In this document: positions 34,352-41,970 of the stretch, in pieces
Layout of the letters: each line of letters begins with the position of its first letter
Numbering within the stretch: the stretch's first letter is position 1
Assembly: GCF_002204745.1 (NCBI RefSeq)
Contig: NZ_NIRR01000024.1
Location: forward strand, 1-64,000
DNA length: 64,000 nt
Direction: 5' to 3'
DNA from: Hymenobacter amundsenii
Lineage (GTDB): Bacteria; Bacteroidota; Bacteroidia; Cytophagales; Hymenobacteraceae
Position numbers and translations under genes: made by a program
The notes under the pieces: generated by a model
Seen by the model: the letters and a program-made list of their open reading frames with translations, nothing else
What the model was told of the DNA's origin: nothing
Databases searched by the model: none

Positions 34352-35578
34352 ATGCACGTTGCCGTTTTCAGCCAGTACCACACCAACCCAGACTGCCCGG
34401 CTACCAGCCGGCACTACTCGCTGTTAACCCAACTGGCCGAAACGCACCGCGTTACCCTTATTACCACCCGCACCTGGGAGCCGCAGCGCCTGACCCGGGA
34501 GTTTGCCTGGGTACCGCCTGGCGTAGAGCTGCGGGCGGCCGACATTACCTACGAGAACCGCATGGGCGTGGCCCGGCGCGGACTGGCCTTTGGGCAATAC
34601 GCGGCTTACGCTTTACGAGAAGGGTTACGCATCGATAAGCCCGATGTTATCTGGGGCATCAGTACGCCGCTTACGGCGGCTTGGGCCGCTGCGCAGGTGG
34701 CACGGTGGCGGCGGGTACCTTGGATTTTCGAGGTGCAGGATTTGTGGCCCGATTTCCCAATTGCCATGGGCGCCGTGCCCAACCGGCTGGCCCAACGGCT
34801 CCTTTACGGGCTCGAAGGCCGCCTTTACCAGCAGGCCCAGGCCGTACTGACCCTTTCGCCCGGCATGACGGAGCACGTGCAAGCCATCGGCCGGGGCCCG
34901 CGCTGGCCTTTCGACACCGCCAAAGTGCGTACCTCCCTCAACGGTACCGACCTGGAGCTAGCCGCCCGGGCCACCGACGCGGCCGTGGCGGCACTACGGC
35001 AGGCCGAAAACCTGACCGGCCGGCGCGTCATTCTCTACGCCGGTACCTTCGGGCGGGCCAATGCCATTCCGCTACTCCTGGCTGCCGCCCAGGAACTGGC
35101 CGTTACCTGTCCCGACGTAGTGTGGGTGTTTATGGGCCACGGCTTTTATGCTCCCGAGTTGGTGGCCGCCGCCCGGCAGCACCCCAACATCCGGGTGGTA
35201 GTACCCCAGCCGCGCCACGCGGTATTTAGCTGGTTTCGGCTGGCGGAAGTTTCAGTGGTGTCGTTTCTGGGCCTGCCGGTACTCGATACCAACTCCCCGG
35301 CCAAGCTCTACGACAGCCTCGCCGTGGGCACGCCGGTGGTGTTAACCAACCCTGGCTGGACCCGTGAACTGGTAGAGCGCCACGGCTGCGGCTGGTACTC
35401 GCCGGCTGATGATGCCCCGGCGCTGGTCCGCCGCTTAGCTGCGTTGTTGGCCCAGCCCGAACAGCTCCGTCAAGCTGGTGAGCGGGGCCGCCAACTGGCG
35501 GCCACTCAATTCGACCGCCAACTGATTGGCGCCGAATTGCAACGGGCGCTGGAACGCGCGGCACAGACAGGCTGGTAA
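34352..35578 (+). CDS. Glycosyltransferase, family 4 (WbuB-like)
   Basis: A 408-residue GT-B enzyme; start taken at MHVAVFSQYH (34352). The N-terminal acceptor domain carries PATSRHYSLLTQLAETHRVT, and the C-terminal sugar-nucleotide domain has VILYAGTFGRANAIPLLL and SPAKLYDSLAVGTPVVLTNP with the donor-binding region. It resembles WbuB-type transferases of O-antigen or exopolysaccharide synthesis. No polysaccharide cluster surrounds it, so the product cannot be named. The RxxNxx-type neighbours are unrelated (gldB, nth). Confidence 0.88.
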   Translation: MHVAVFSQYHTNPDCPATSRHYSLLTQLAETHRVTLITTRTWEPQRLTREFAWVPPGVELRAADITYENRMGVARRGLAFGQYAAYALREGLRIDKPDVIWGISTPLTAAWAAAQVARWRRVPWIFEVQDLWPDFPIAMGAVPNRLAQRLLYGLEGRLYQQAQAVLTLSPGMTEHVQAIGRGPRWPFDTAKVRTSLNGTDLELAARATDAAVAALRQAENLTGRRVILYAGTFGRANAIPLLLAAAQELAVTCPDVVWVFMGHGFYAPELVAAARQHPNIRVVVPQPRHAVFSWFRLAEVSVVSFLGLPVLDTNSPAKLYDSLAVGTPVVLTNPGWTRELVERHGCGWYSPADDAPALVRRLAALLAQPEQLRQAGERGRQLAATQFDRQLIGAELQRALERAAQTGW

Positions 35579-35629
35579 GTGTATGTACTAGCTATGACTA
35601 CTTATATACTATGTTGTGCCGAGACTTGA

Positions 35630-36340
35630 TTATTTTGGGGCTTTACCACTCTTGAGAGTAGTTTTGATGACTTTTTTCGGAGGCACGAGTAGTTCCTTGC
35701 TGACTACCTCCGCGTAGTATTTGCACCAGCCAGTGAGTGGGCAGCTCCCGCATTTGGGCTGCCGGGCCACGCAGACGTAGCGGCCGTGCAAAATCAGCCA
35801 GTGGTGGGCTTTCGGAATCAGTTCCTCCGGGATTTGGCGCACGAGCGCCTTCTCGACGGCCAGCGGGGTAGTGGCTGTTTTGGGTACCAAGCCCAGCCGG
35901 TGCGATACCCGGAACACGTGCGTATCGACGGCCATGGCGGGCTGGTTATGCACCACCGACACGACGACGTTGGCCGTTTTGCGGCCCACGCCTGGCAGGC
36001 GCTGCAACTCCTCAATGGTGGCCGGCACCTCACCCCCGAAGTCATCGACCAGCATCCGCCCCAACCCGGCTAGGTGCTTGGCCTTGTTGTTAGGATATGA
36101 AACGCTGCGGATAAACGGAAACACCTCCTCGGCCGAGGCAGCGGCTAGGTGCGCCGGGGTGGGGAATTGAGCCAGTAGGGCGGGCGTCACCAGATTAACG
36201 CGCTTATCGGTGCATTGGGCACTCAGCACAACGGCCACAATCAGCTCGTAGGGATTGGCGTAGGTTAGCTCGGTTTCCGGCTCCGGAAAGTGAGTGGTGA
36301 AGTAATCGATAAACTGACGGTACCGTTCGGTTTGGCGCAT
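35630..36340 (-). CDS. nth: Endonuclease III
   Basis: A 236-residue bifunctional glycosylase/AP lyase for oxidised pyrimidines. The catalytic Lys is in LSAQCTDKRVN, the helix-hairpin-helix is LQRLPGVGRKTANVV, the catalytic Asp is in AVDTHVFRVSHRLGL, and the 4Fe-4S cluster is CVARQPKCGSCPLTGWC. A C-terminal extension of about 25 Lys-rich residues goes beyond the E. coli enzyme. Confidence 0.96.
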   Translation of the reverse strand: MRQTERYRQFIDYFTTHFPEPETELTYANPYELIVAVVLSAQCTDKRVNLVTPALLAQFPTPAHLAAASAEEVFPFIRSVSYPNNKAKHLAGLGRMLVDDFGGEVPATIEELQRLPGVGRKTANVVVSVVHNQPAMAVDTHVFRVSHRLGLVPKTATTPLAVEKALVRQIPEELIPKAHHWLILHGRYVCVARQPKCGSCPLTGWCKYYAEVVSKELLVPPKKVIKTTLKSGKAPK

Positions 36341-36396
36341 GGGGCAACGTTACGAAGAAACCTGAAAACGCGCTTTGCTTTAAAGTTGTGGTCAGA

Positions 36397-36436
36397 TAAA
36401 AAAGCTGCGCCGCTGCCCGGGGAGGGGCGGCGGCGC
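36397..36436 (-). terminator. Terminator of the sigma/anti-sigma operon
   Basis: Minus-strand hairpin GCGCCGCCGCC ... GGCAGCGGCGC followed by AGCTTTTTT, about 35 bases past the stop of the small anti-sigma-like gene. Confidence 0.75.
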
Positions 36437-36468
36437 GGCGGCGTTGTAATCGATAGGGCAGATGAGCG

Positions 36469-36699
36469 TCAGTTCTTGCGCATAAAGGAGCGTGCGTACT
36501 GCAGAATGGCTTCCGTGGAGCGAGCCGACGGCGCGGTTCGCAAGCCGTTGAGGGTGCGCTGGGCCTGCAACAGGTCGGCGCAGGTGGTGGCTAGGTCGGC
36601 GTCGTGGAGCAGGGCCTGTTCCACTTCCTGCTGCTCTTTAGCCGGCAATTCGTTGTACACGTACCGGAGCAGCGTCTCTTGGGTAAAGATTTTGATCAT
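36469..36699 (-). CDS. Small anti-sigma-factor-like protein (76 aa)
   Basis: A 76-residue helical protein with the start pattern of anti-sigma domains (LLRYVYNELPAKEQQEVEQA and a following ALLHDADL), but without the HxxxCxxC zinc motif and without a membrane helix. Its ATG lies 62 bases inside the end of the sigma-factor gene, so translation is probably coupled. Small soluble partners of this kind occur beside ECF sigma genes in Cytophagales. A role in holding the sigma factor is inferred. Confidence 0.75.
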   Translation of the reverse strand: MIKIFTQETLLRYVYNELPAKEQQEVEQALLHDADLATTCADLLQAQRTLNGLRTAPSARSTEAILQYARSFMRKN

Positions 36700-37273
36700 A
36701 GAAAACGGGTTGCGCGGCTATTTTTTTCCGCAGGTTAATCAACGCATAGCGCATCCGCCCCAGCGCCGTATTAATGCTAACCCCCGTGGCATCGGCTATT
36801 TCCTGAAAGCTCATGTCGCCGTAATGGCGCATAACCAAGACTTCCTTCTGCGCAGCGGGTAGTTGCTGAATCAGGTCGCGGAGCCGGGCGTGGGATTCCT
36901 CCCGCGTGAGCACGGCTTCGGCCCCCTCATCTGCTAACGACAACGAGTTGAAGGTATGACTTGTTGTGTCGAGGCTAACTAAGGGGCTACGTTTTTCGCG
37001 CCGAAAGCAGTCGATGGCCAGATTATGGGCAATACGGCAAATCCAGGAGGAAAATTTCCCCTCCTCGTTATAGCGTCCGCTCTGCATAGTGTGGATGGCC
37101 TTGATGAAGGTATCCTGCAACAGGTCCTCCGCCACGTCCGGGTTGCGAACGATTAACTGGATAGTAGTGAATACGCGGGCCTTGTGCCGCTCCAGCAACT
37201 GGGCGAAGGCACTTTCCTGGCCGGCAATATAAAACGAGATGAGCGCGGAATCGCTCGGCTGCATGGTTTCCAT
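36638..37273 (-). CDS. ECF RNA polymerase sigma factor
   Basis: A 211-residue sigma-70 family protein of group 4. Region 2 is FAQLLERHKARVFTTIQLIV through DVAEDLLQDTFIKAI and SSWICRIAHNLAIDCFRREK. Region 4 is LPAAQKEVLVMRHYGDMSFQ followed by EIADATGVSINTALGRMRYA. The last 22 residues after LRKKI extend beyond the usual end and lie in the overlap with the anti-sigma-like gene. The regulated promoter is unknown. Confidence 0.92.
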   Translation of the reverse strand: METMQPSDSALISFYIAGQESAFAQLLERHKARVFTTIQLIVRNPDVAEDLLQDTFIKAIHTMQSGRYNEEGKFSSWICRIAHNLAIDCFRREKRSPLVSLDTTSHTFNSLSLADEGAEAVLTREESHARLRDLIQQLPAAQKEVLVMRHYGDMSFQEIADATGVSINTALGRMRYALINLRKKIAAQPVFYDQNLYPRDAAPVRVQRIAG

Positions 37274-37559
37274 AAAGACTACGAAAAATTAGGGGACGTA
37301 GAGCTTTAGGCCATAGAGTGCAGTTAGCGGGCGGGATGCGCTTGAGTGAAGGGTACGTGAAGAACCCGGGGAAATCAAATGTAGAAAACCGCTGGCCCAT
37401 TCACAACGGGCAATCAGCAGAAATGACAAAACTTTTTTACAGGCGCCGATGAAACCTAGGATAAAGGATCAGCTATTCTCTATGCTTTGGTATAAACCGC
37501 TGAGCAATTTAGGTAACCACAGGACCAGAACCCCCAAGCTACTGAGGGCAGCCAATCGT

Positions 37560-38141
37560 TTATTTCAGGGCTAGTTGCTGGATTAGCTGCCGGATCTGGG
37601 AATCTAGCATGGCGTTGGGAGCGGTGCCGGCGGACAGGGAAGTGGCGCGTTGGTCGAGTAGGCTGGTAAGCTGCTGCAATTGGGCCAGCCGGCTAACGGT
37701 CCGCTCGAACTGGGGCACGAGCGCCGCCAGGTTGGCGGCCGCGGGTACGGCAATCGTGGTGGTGCTGCCGCCGGTTACCTGCTGGTCGTGTTGGGCAATG
37801 GCGGCGGGCGTGAGCATATCGTCGCGCAGCAATACTACATTGCCCTGCATCGTAACGGCTTGGCCATTTTGCAGCAACTGGCGCGTTACGCCGTTACGGA
37901 TGAGCCGGCCGTCGGGGCGTAGTTCGAAGCCATCGGCCAAGGGTAGGCTTTCGGTGAGCGGCGACTCCTGGCCGTTGAGGAGACGGTAGGTGCGGCCGGC
38001 GCGGCGAAACGCACCGTCTTTGAGCTGAAGCGGCGAAACGCTGGTCGCCGCTGCCGTTGTTGTTTGGGCTTTAGCGGCCGGGGCGGCGGCGAGTAGCAAG
38101 CCAGTTAGGGCTAAGGGGAAAAAGCGGAGGGCAGACATCAT
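37560..38141 (-). CDS. Secreted protein with short repeats (DUF6799-like)
   Basis: Start placed at 38141 (MMSALRFFPLALTGLLLAAA), where a signal peptide begins; a longer frame to 38249 is unlikely. The 193-residue precursor has repeated units around DG/NG turns, for example LKDGAFRRAGRTYRLLNGQE and LRPDGRLIRNGVTRQLLQNG, like the small DUF6799 modules found in many Hymenobacter exported proteins. The C-terminal half is helical and Gln-rich. Function unknown. Confidence 0.7.
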   Translation of the reverse strand: MMSALRFFPLALTGLLLAAAPAAKAQTTTAAATSVSPLQLKDGAFRRAGRTYRLLNGQESPLTESLPLADGFELRPDGRLIRNGVTRQLLQNGQAVTMQGNVVLLRDDMLTPAAIAQHDQQVTGGSTTTIAVPAAANLAALVPQFERTVSRLAQLQQLTSLLDQRATSLSAGTAPNAMLDSQIRQLIQQLALK

Positions 38142-38289
38142 AAGAAAAACAGGAGAATAGCCTGAATGGGAGAGAACAAAAATAACCGGAGTCGGCCGAA
38201 AAAGAGTTAGCGCTGTGGCAAAGCCGGGGAAGCGACGGAAAGTACGCAAAACTCCGGCCGGTTGGCTAGCAAGCCGGATCTGCGGCCGT

Positions 38290-38297
38290 TACCTTTG
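38290..38297 (+). promoter_or_regulatory. Candidate -7 element of the MFS gene (TACCTTTG)
   Basis: TACCTTTG 31 bases before the ATG at 38329. Its presence supports the start at 38329 rather than the upstream extension. Confidence 0.45.
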
Positions 38298-38328
38298 CCC
38301 GGCCGTTGGTTTTCCGGCCCGTTGCTTC

Positions 38329-39618
38329 ATGTCCGTTCCCACCGCCAGCTCTGCCCGGCACGATCCATACGCCGCGTTGCGGATTCCGGATTTTCGCCGC
38401 TACCTCACGGCCCGTATTTGCCTCACGCTGGCCACCCGCATTCAGGGCTTGGTCATTGCCTGGCAGATTTTCAAGCTTACCAACGACCCGCTGGCCCTGG
38501 GCCTGATCGGGCTGGCCGAAGCCGTGCCCAGCATCGGGGTATCGCTCTACGCCGGGCACGTGGCCGACTCGGTAAAGCGCAAGAACATTATTATGGCGGC
38601 CGTAGTCTGCCTGCTGTTCTGTGCCTTGGCCCTCACGTGGCTGGCCTCGCCGGCTGGACTGCGGCTGCTCACCCGCGATGCCTTTTATACGCTGCCGCTC
38701 TACGCCGTGATATTTGTGAGCGGTATTGCCCGCGGGTTTATGGGACCGGCTACGTTCTCCTTCATGCCCCAACTGCTGCCCGACCGCGAGCACCTCGGAA
38801 ACGCCATTACTTGGAACAGCACCACCTGGCAGGCGGCCTCGGTGCTGGGCCCGGCCATCGGGGGCTACCTGATTGCGCATTTAGGCGTCGCCAACGCCTA
38901 CGCGGCCTCAACGATGCTGCTCGGGCTGGCGCTGCTGCTGTTTGGCACGGTGGCCTCGCGGCCGCTGCCGCCCGCGGTGGGAGCCCGCGAGGATCTGCGG
39001 ACCAGCATCCTGAGCGGTATCCGGTTTATCTGGGGCAACCAGCTGATTCTGGCGGCGCTGGCCCTCGACTTATTTGCCGTGCTGTTTGGGGGGGCGGTGG
39101 CGCTGTTGCCCATTTTCGCAGTTGATATCCTGAAAGTGGGGGCGGCGGGGCTGGGCCATCTAGAGGCCGCGCCGGCCGTGGGCTCGGTATTAATGGCCGC
39201 GCTGCTCACCTATTTCCCGCTACGCCGTCATGCCGGCCGCAAGCTGCTGTGGGCGGTGGCGGGCTTCGGGTTAGCCACTATCGGCTTTGCGCTGTCGACC
39301 AACATCTGGCTCTCGCTGCTGCTGCTGTTCCTGACGGGCGTATTCGATTCGGTGTCCGTTATCGTGCGCTCTACGCTACTGCACACCTTCACGCCCGAGC
39401 ACCTCAAGGGCCGCGTATCGGCCGTGAATAACATCTTTATCGGCTCCTCCAACGAAATCGGCTCCTTTGAGTCGGGCACGGTAGCCCGGCTGCTGGGCGT
39501 CGTGACGTCGGTGGTGTTTGGCGGTACGATGACGCTGGTGGTGGTAGCCCTCACGGCCCTCAAAGCCGATAAGCTCCGGCACCTCGACCTCACCCCAGAA
39601 GCAGTGAAGAGTGAGTGA
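38329..39618 (+). CDS. MFS transporter (EntS-like)
   Basis: A 429-residue, 12-helix transporter. The N-terminal DPYAALRIPDFRRYLTARIC and the loop 2-3 GHVADSVKRKNIIM match the group of Major Facilitator proteins that includes the enterobactin exporter EntS. The family motif near helix 4-5 (FSFMPQLLPDREHLGNAITW) is clear. The substrate cannot be read; drug or siderophore efflux is possible. It is followed by a GTCATTC palindrome and the convergent hydrolase gene. Confidence 0.9.
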   Translation: MSVPTASSARHDPYAALRIPDFRRYLTARICLTLATRIQGLVIAWQIFKLTNDPLALGLIGLAEAVPSIGVSLYAGHVADSVKRKNIIMAAVVCLLFCALALTWLASPAGLRLLTRDAFYTLPLYAVIFVSGIARGFMGPATFSFMPQLLPDREHLGNAITWNSTTWQAASVLGPAIGGYLIAHLGVANAYAASTMLLGLALLLFGTVASRPLPPAVGAREDLRTSILSGIRFIWGNQLILAALALDLFAVLFGGAVALLPIFAVDILKVGAAGLGHLEAAPAVGSVLMAALLTYFPLRRHAGRKLLWAVAGFGLATIGFALSTNIWLSLLLLFLTGVFDSVSVIVRSTLLHTFTPEHLKGRVSAVNNIFIGSSNEIGSFESGTVARLLGVVTSVVFGGTMTLVVVALTALKADKLRHLDLTPEAVKSE

Positions 39619-39627
39619 GGGAAAGGA

Positions 39628-39727
39628 AACGTCATTCAGAGCGCAGCGAAGAATCTCGCGTGCTAATCATTGAAATAAGCCTCAACGATTGGCACGCGAG
39701 ATTCTTCGCTGCGCTCTGAATGACGTT
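39628..39727. repeat. Long palindrome, GTCATTCAGAGCGCAGCG family (copy 5)
   Basis: Perfect 36-bp arms (39628-39663 and 39692-39727) with a 28-base loop. It shares GAAGAATCTCGCGTGC with the copy at 3786. It begins ten bases after the MFS stop, is followed by TTTTTATT and sits between convergent genes, so it may end transcription from both sides. Confidence 0.9.
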
Positions 39728-39765
39728 TTTTATTCACCCATTCACCCATTCACCCATTCACCAAG

Positions 39766-41259
39766 CTACCGGCTGGCTTGGCTTGATTTGACGGACTTAC
39801 GCAGCCCTTTAAACAGGTTTGCTGAATTGCTGCCGGCGCCGCCGGTAGTAGGATTGGCGCGGGGGCGCTCGGTGTTATCGAAAATCCACTCCCGAATGGT
39901 TTCCAGTGTTCTAGGTGAGAAAACGGGCTGCTGTTCGCCGTTCACTACGGGCCAGTCTTTCATTTGGGGCTGGAACCAATGGTTGACGCCAGCCAGTCGG
40001 GTAGAGTTAACGGAGGCATTCTTCAGTCCTTTCCTTAAAGGACCCATGTTCTGGCTGGCGTTCACCTGCAAATCGGCAGACCCGGCCAGCAGCAGTACCG
40101 GGCACTTTACCTCAGGCAGCGAGCGGGTAGGGTTGAAATCGAGGAAGTAGCGCGACCAGGGCGAGGTGAGCTGTACCGCCCGGGCCCGGGCCATATGGGG
40201 GTCGAGGTCGGTGCTGTTGAAGCGCAACGTGGCGGCCACTTTGCCTCGGGCCTGGTTGTCGTTGGGCGTCTGGCGGATGATGCTGATCATCTCCTTATGC
40301 ATCGCCAAGGCTGCTTTTACCTGAGCCGGATTCGAGCCGATCAGGCGCATAATTTCCAGCTGTTGGTGCTGAACCACCTCGCGGCCCGGCACGCCGTAGC
40401 CAGCCAGCGACACCACGAAGGCTGGCGCGGCGGCCGTCTCCGGCTCGGCGGCGGCCAGCAAAGCCACGTTGGCTCCTTCGCCGTGGCCCAGCAACCCAAT
40501 ATAGCGCTGGTCGATGAGCTGGCGGGTTCGTAGCAAAATCAGGGCCGCCTGGGCGTCGCTGACCAGGTCGGCGGTGGTGGCCGCGAAATTGTTGCCCTGC
40601 GACTTGCCCACGCCCCGGTCGTCAAAACGCAGCACGGCGATGCCGCGGCGAGTGAGGTAGTCGGCCAACGAACCGAACATGCGATAATCCTGCTGCTCTA
40701 CGTCGCGGTTCTGGGGTCCCGAGTCGGAGAGCAGCACCACGGCTGGGAAAGGGCCGGGGCCGGCGGGCGTGGTAAGCGTACCGGCCAGCCGGATATCGGC
40801 GACCTTGTTATAGAAAGTTACGTCTTCCTCGCGGTAGGGCGGCGTGAGGCGGGCCTTGGCAGCGACGGTGGGGGGCTTGGGCGCTTCGAGGCGGCTGAGC
40901 GTGAGCGGAGCCGAGAGGCCCGGCTGGGTCCAGGTTCCCTGAAATACAGCCCCGTCGTTTTTGACTTTTCCCACGAAGCGGCTGCCCGCCTGCTCGATGC
41001 TGATGGTAATATCGGAGCCCTTCAGCGTCACTTCGGCCGGCATCCGGCTGATGCGCTGCTGGGGCGCGTCGAGGGCGGCGTAGTAGGTGCCGTTGGCAAG
41101 CGGCACGATGGTAATGATGAGCTTCAATTTGCCACCCGGTACTTTCAGGGGCCCGCCCCATTGACCGTTGAGCTTGGGTGGCTCGGCCGCTACGGCAGGG
41201 TTAGGATAACCGGCCAGGAGGCTCAACAGCAAGGACAGCGCAAGTAGAGTTGTCTTCAT
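39766..41259 (-). CDS. Secreted alpha/beta-hydrolase-fold protein lacking the nucleophile Ser
   Basis: A 497-residue exported protein (signal peptide to about residue 25, NPAVAA). An N-terminal beta domain (about 30-130) precedes the hydrolase fold (about 150-460). The nucleophile elbow reads LLGHGEGANVAL: the usual GHSEG has Gly (codon GGC, 40480-40482) instead of Ser. The Asp (LLLAGSADLQV) and His (AGVNHWF) of the triad remain. Relatives of this architecture are peptidase/esterase-like. The protein is probably inactive in the classical sense or has a changed mechanism. Confidence 0.88.
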   Translation of the reverse strand: MKTTLLALSLLLSLLAGYPNPAVAAEPPKLNGQWGGPLKVPGGKLKLIITIVPLANGTYYAALDAPQQRISRMPAEVTLKGSDITISIEQAGSRFVGKVKNDGAVFQGTWTQPGLSAPLTLSRLEAPKPPTVAAKARLTPPYREEDVTFYNKVADIRLAGTLTTPAGPGPFPAVVLLSDSGPQNRDVEQQDYRMFGSLADYLTRRGIAVLRFDDRGVGKSQGNNFAATTADLVSDAQAALILLRTRQLIDQRYIGLLGHGEGANVALLAAAEPETAAAPAFVVSLAGYGVPGREVVQHQQLEIMRLIGSNPAQVKAALAMHKEMISIIRQTPNDNQARGKVAATLRFNSTDLDPHMARARAVQLTSPWSRYFLDFNPTRSLPEVKCPVLLLAGSADLQVNASQNMGPLRKGLKNASVNSTRLAGVNHWFQPQMKDWPVVNGEQQPVFSPRTLETIREWIFDNTERPRANPTTGGAGSNSANLFKGLRKSVKSSQASR

Positions 41260-41612
41260 AAAGTGAAATTCAACAATAGTATTTTACTCCTTTAGGAGCA
41301 AGGTGGAATTCAAATTATTGAATTTGACGTATTCGTCCCAACAGAAGTTACGGTGATTTCTTCAGAAGTGGTTTTGGAGCCGGGAAGGCCCTAAAAAAGT
41401 TTTTCTGAGCGGCGCTAAGAACGTCAGTTTAAATAGCACTTCTATGATATTTGCCGCATCAGGATGTTCGACCGATGTAGCACACACTGATCCGGCCCGG
41501 CCGGTAGCCGGGAGGTGCTTACCAACTTGTGAGTCTAGGTACAGCCCAGGCATATGCGTGGGGGCGGCTACCACACGCCGCCGCCTGCAATCGGCCCCGT
41601 AGCCTAACTTGG
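41260..41612. other. Intergenic region without supported gene
   Basis: About 350 bases upstream of the hydrolase gene. It contains an imperfect dyad CAAATTATTGAATTTG (41311-41326) in the likely promoter region of the hydrolase. The minus-strand frame 41362-41574 has no features of a real protein. Confidence 0.5.
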
Positions 41613-41759
41613 TTAGCCAGCCCTTTCTTTATCAAGGAGCAGCTGCACGTAGGTATTCAGCTTCACCAATAGCTTGACTAGCTGCCAACCCCCAAAAATT
41701 ACAAACAATAAGCCGCAGACCGACAGCAATACAGGTAGTAGTCTCAAGATGGAGAACAA
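41613..41759 (-). CDS. Possible small membrane protein (48 aa)
   Basis: A short minus-strand frame gives MFSILRLLPVLLSVCGLLFV followed by IFGGWQLVKLLVKLNTYVQL and LLDKERAG. One transmembrane helix (residues 4-23) is followed by an amphipathic helix and a basic-acidic end, the pattern of genuine small membrane proteins. The start would be TTG (41757-41759); no ATG exists in frame. It may also be the tail of a decayed gene. No family known. Confidence 0.4.
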   Translation of the reverse strand: MFSILRLLPVLLSVCGLLFVIFGGWQLVKLLVKLNTYVQLLLDKERAG

Positions 41760-41903
41760 AGAATAGGAGCGTTTGGCAGTGAAGATTGAGATAGTGGCCG
41801 GAGCTGACCGGCGGTAGGAGCTAGCGGAAGGCTAAATCGCCCTTGTATCGGTCGGGCAAGATAACGATGGCACTCAAACCGGCCTTCATCTCTTACCCCG
41901 CCG

Positions 41904-41911
41904 TACCTTTG
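41904..41911 (+). promoter_or_regulatory. Candidate -7 element of uvrA (TACCTTTG)
   Basis: TACCTTTG 59 bases before the uvrA ATG. The -33 half is not obvious. No SOS-box-like dyad is seen. Confidence 0.45.
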
Positions 41912-41970
41912 CCTGCCCCAAACTACGCCGGGCCGAAACCAAATCCGGCCCATTTGCTGTTTACCAACTT

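Noticed and set aside
38215..38328. Longer N-terminus for the MFS transporter
   Set aside because: The added residues are Arg/Lys/Cys-rich and would include the TACCTTTG promoter motif; the ATG at 38329 fits the family.
41362..41574. A 70-codon minus-strand frame upstream of the hydrolase gene
   Set aside because: No hydrophobic pattern, signal or motif, and the composition is like random intergenic sequence.
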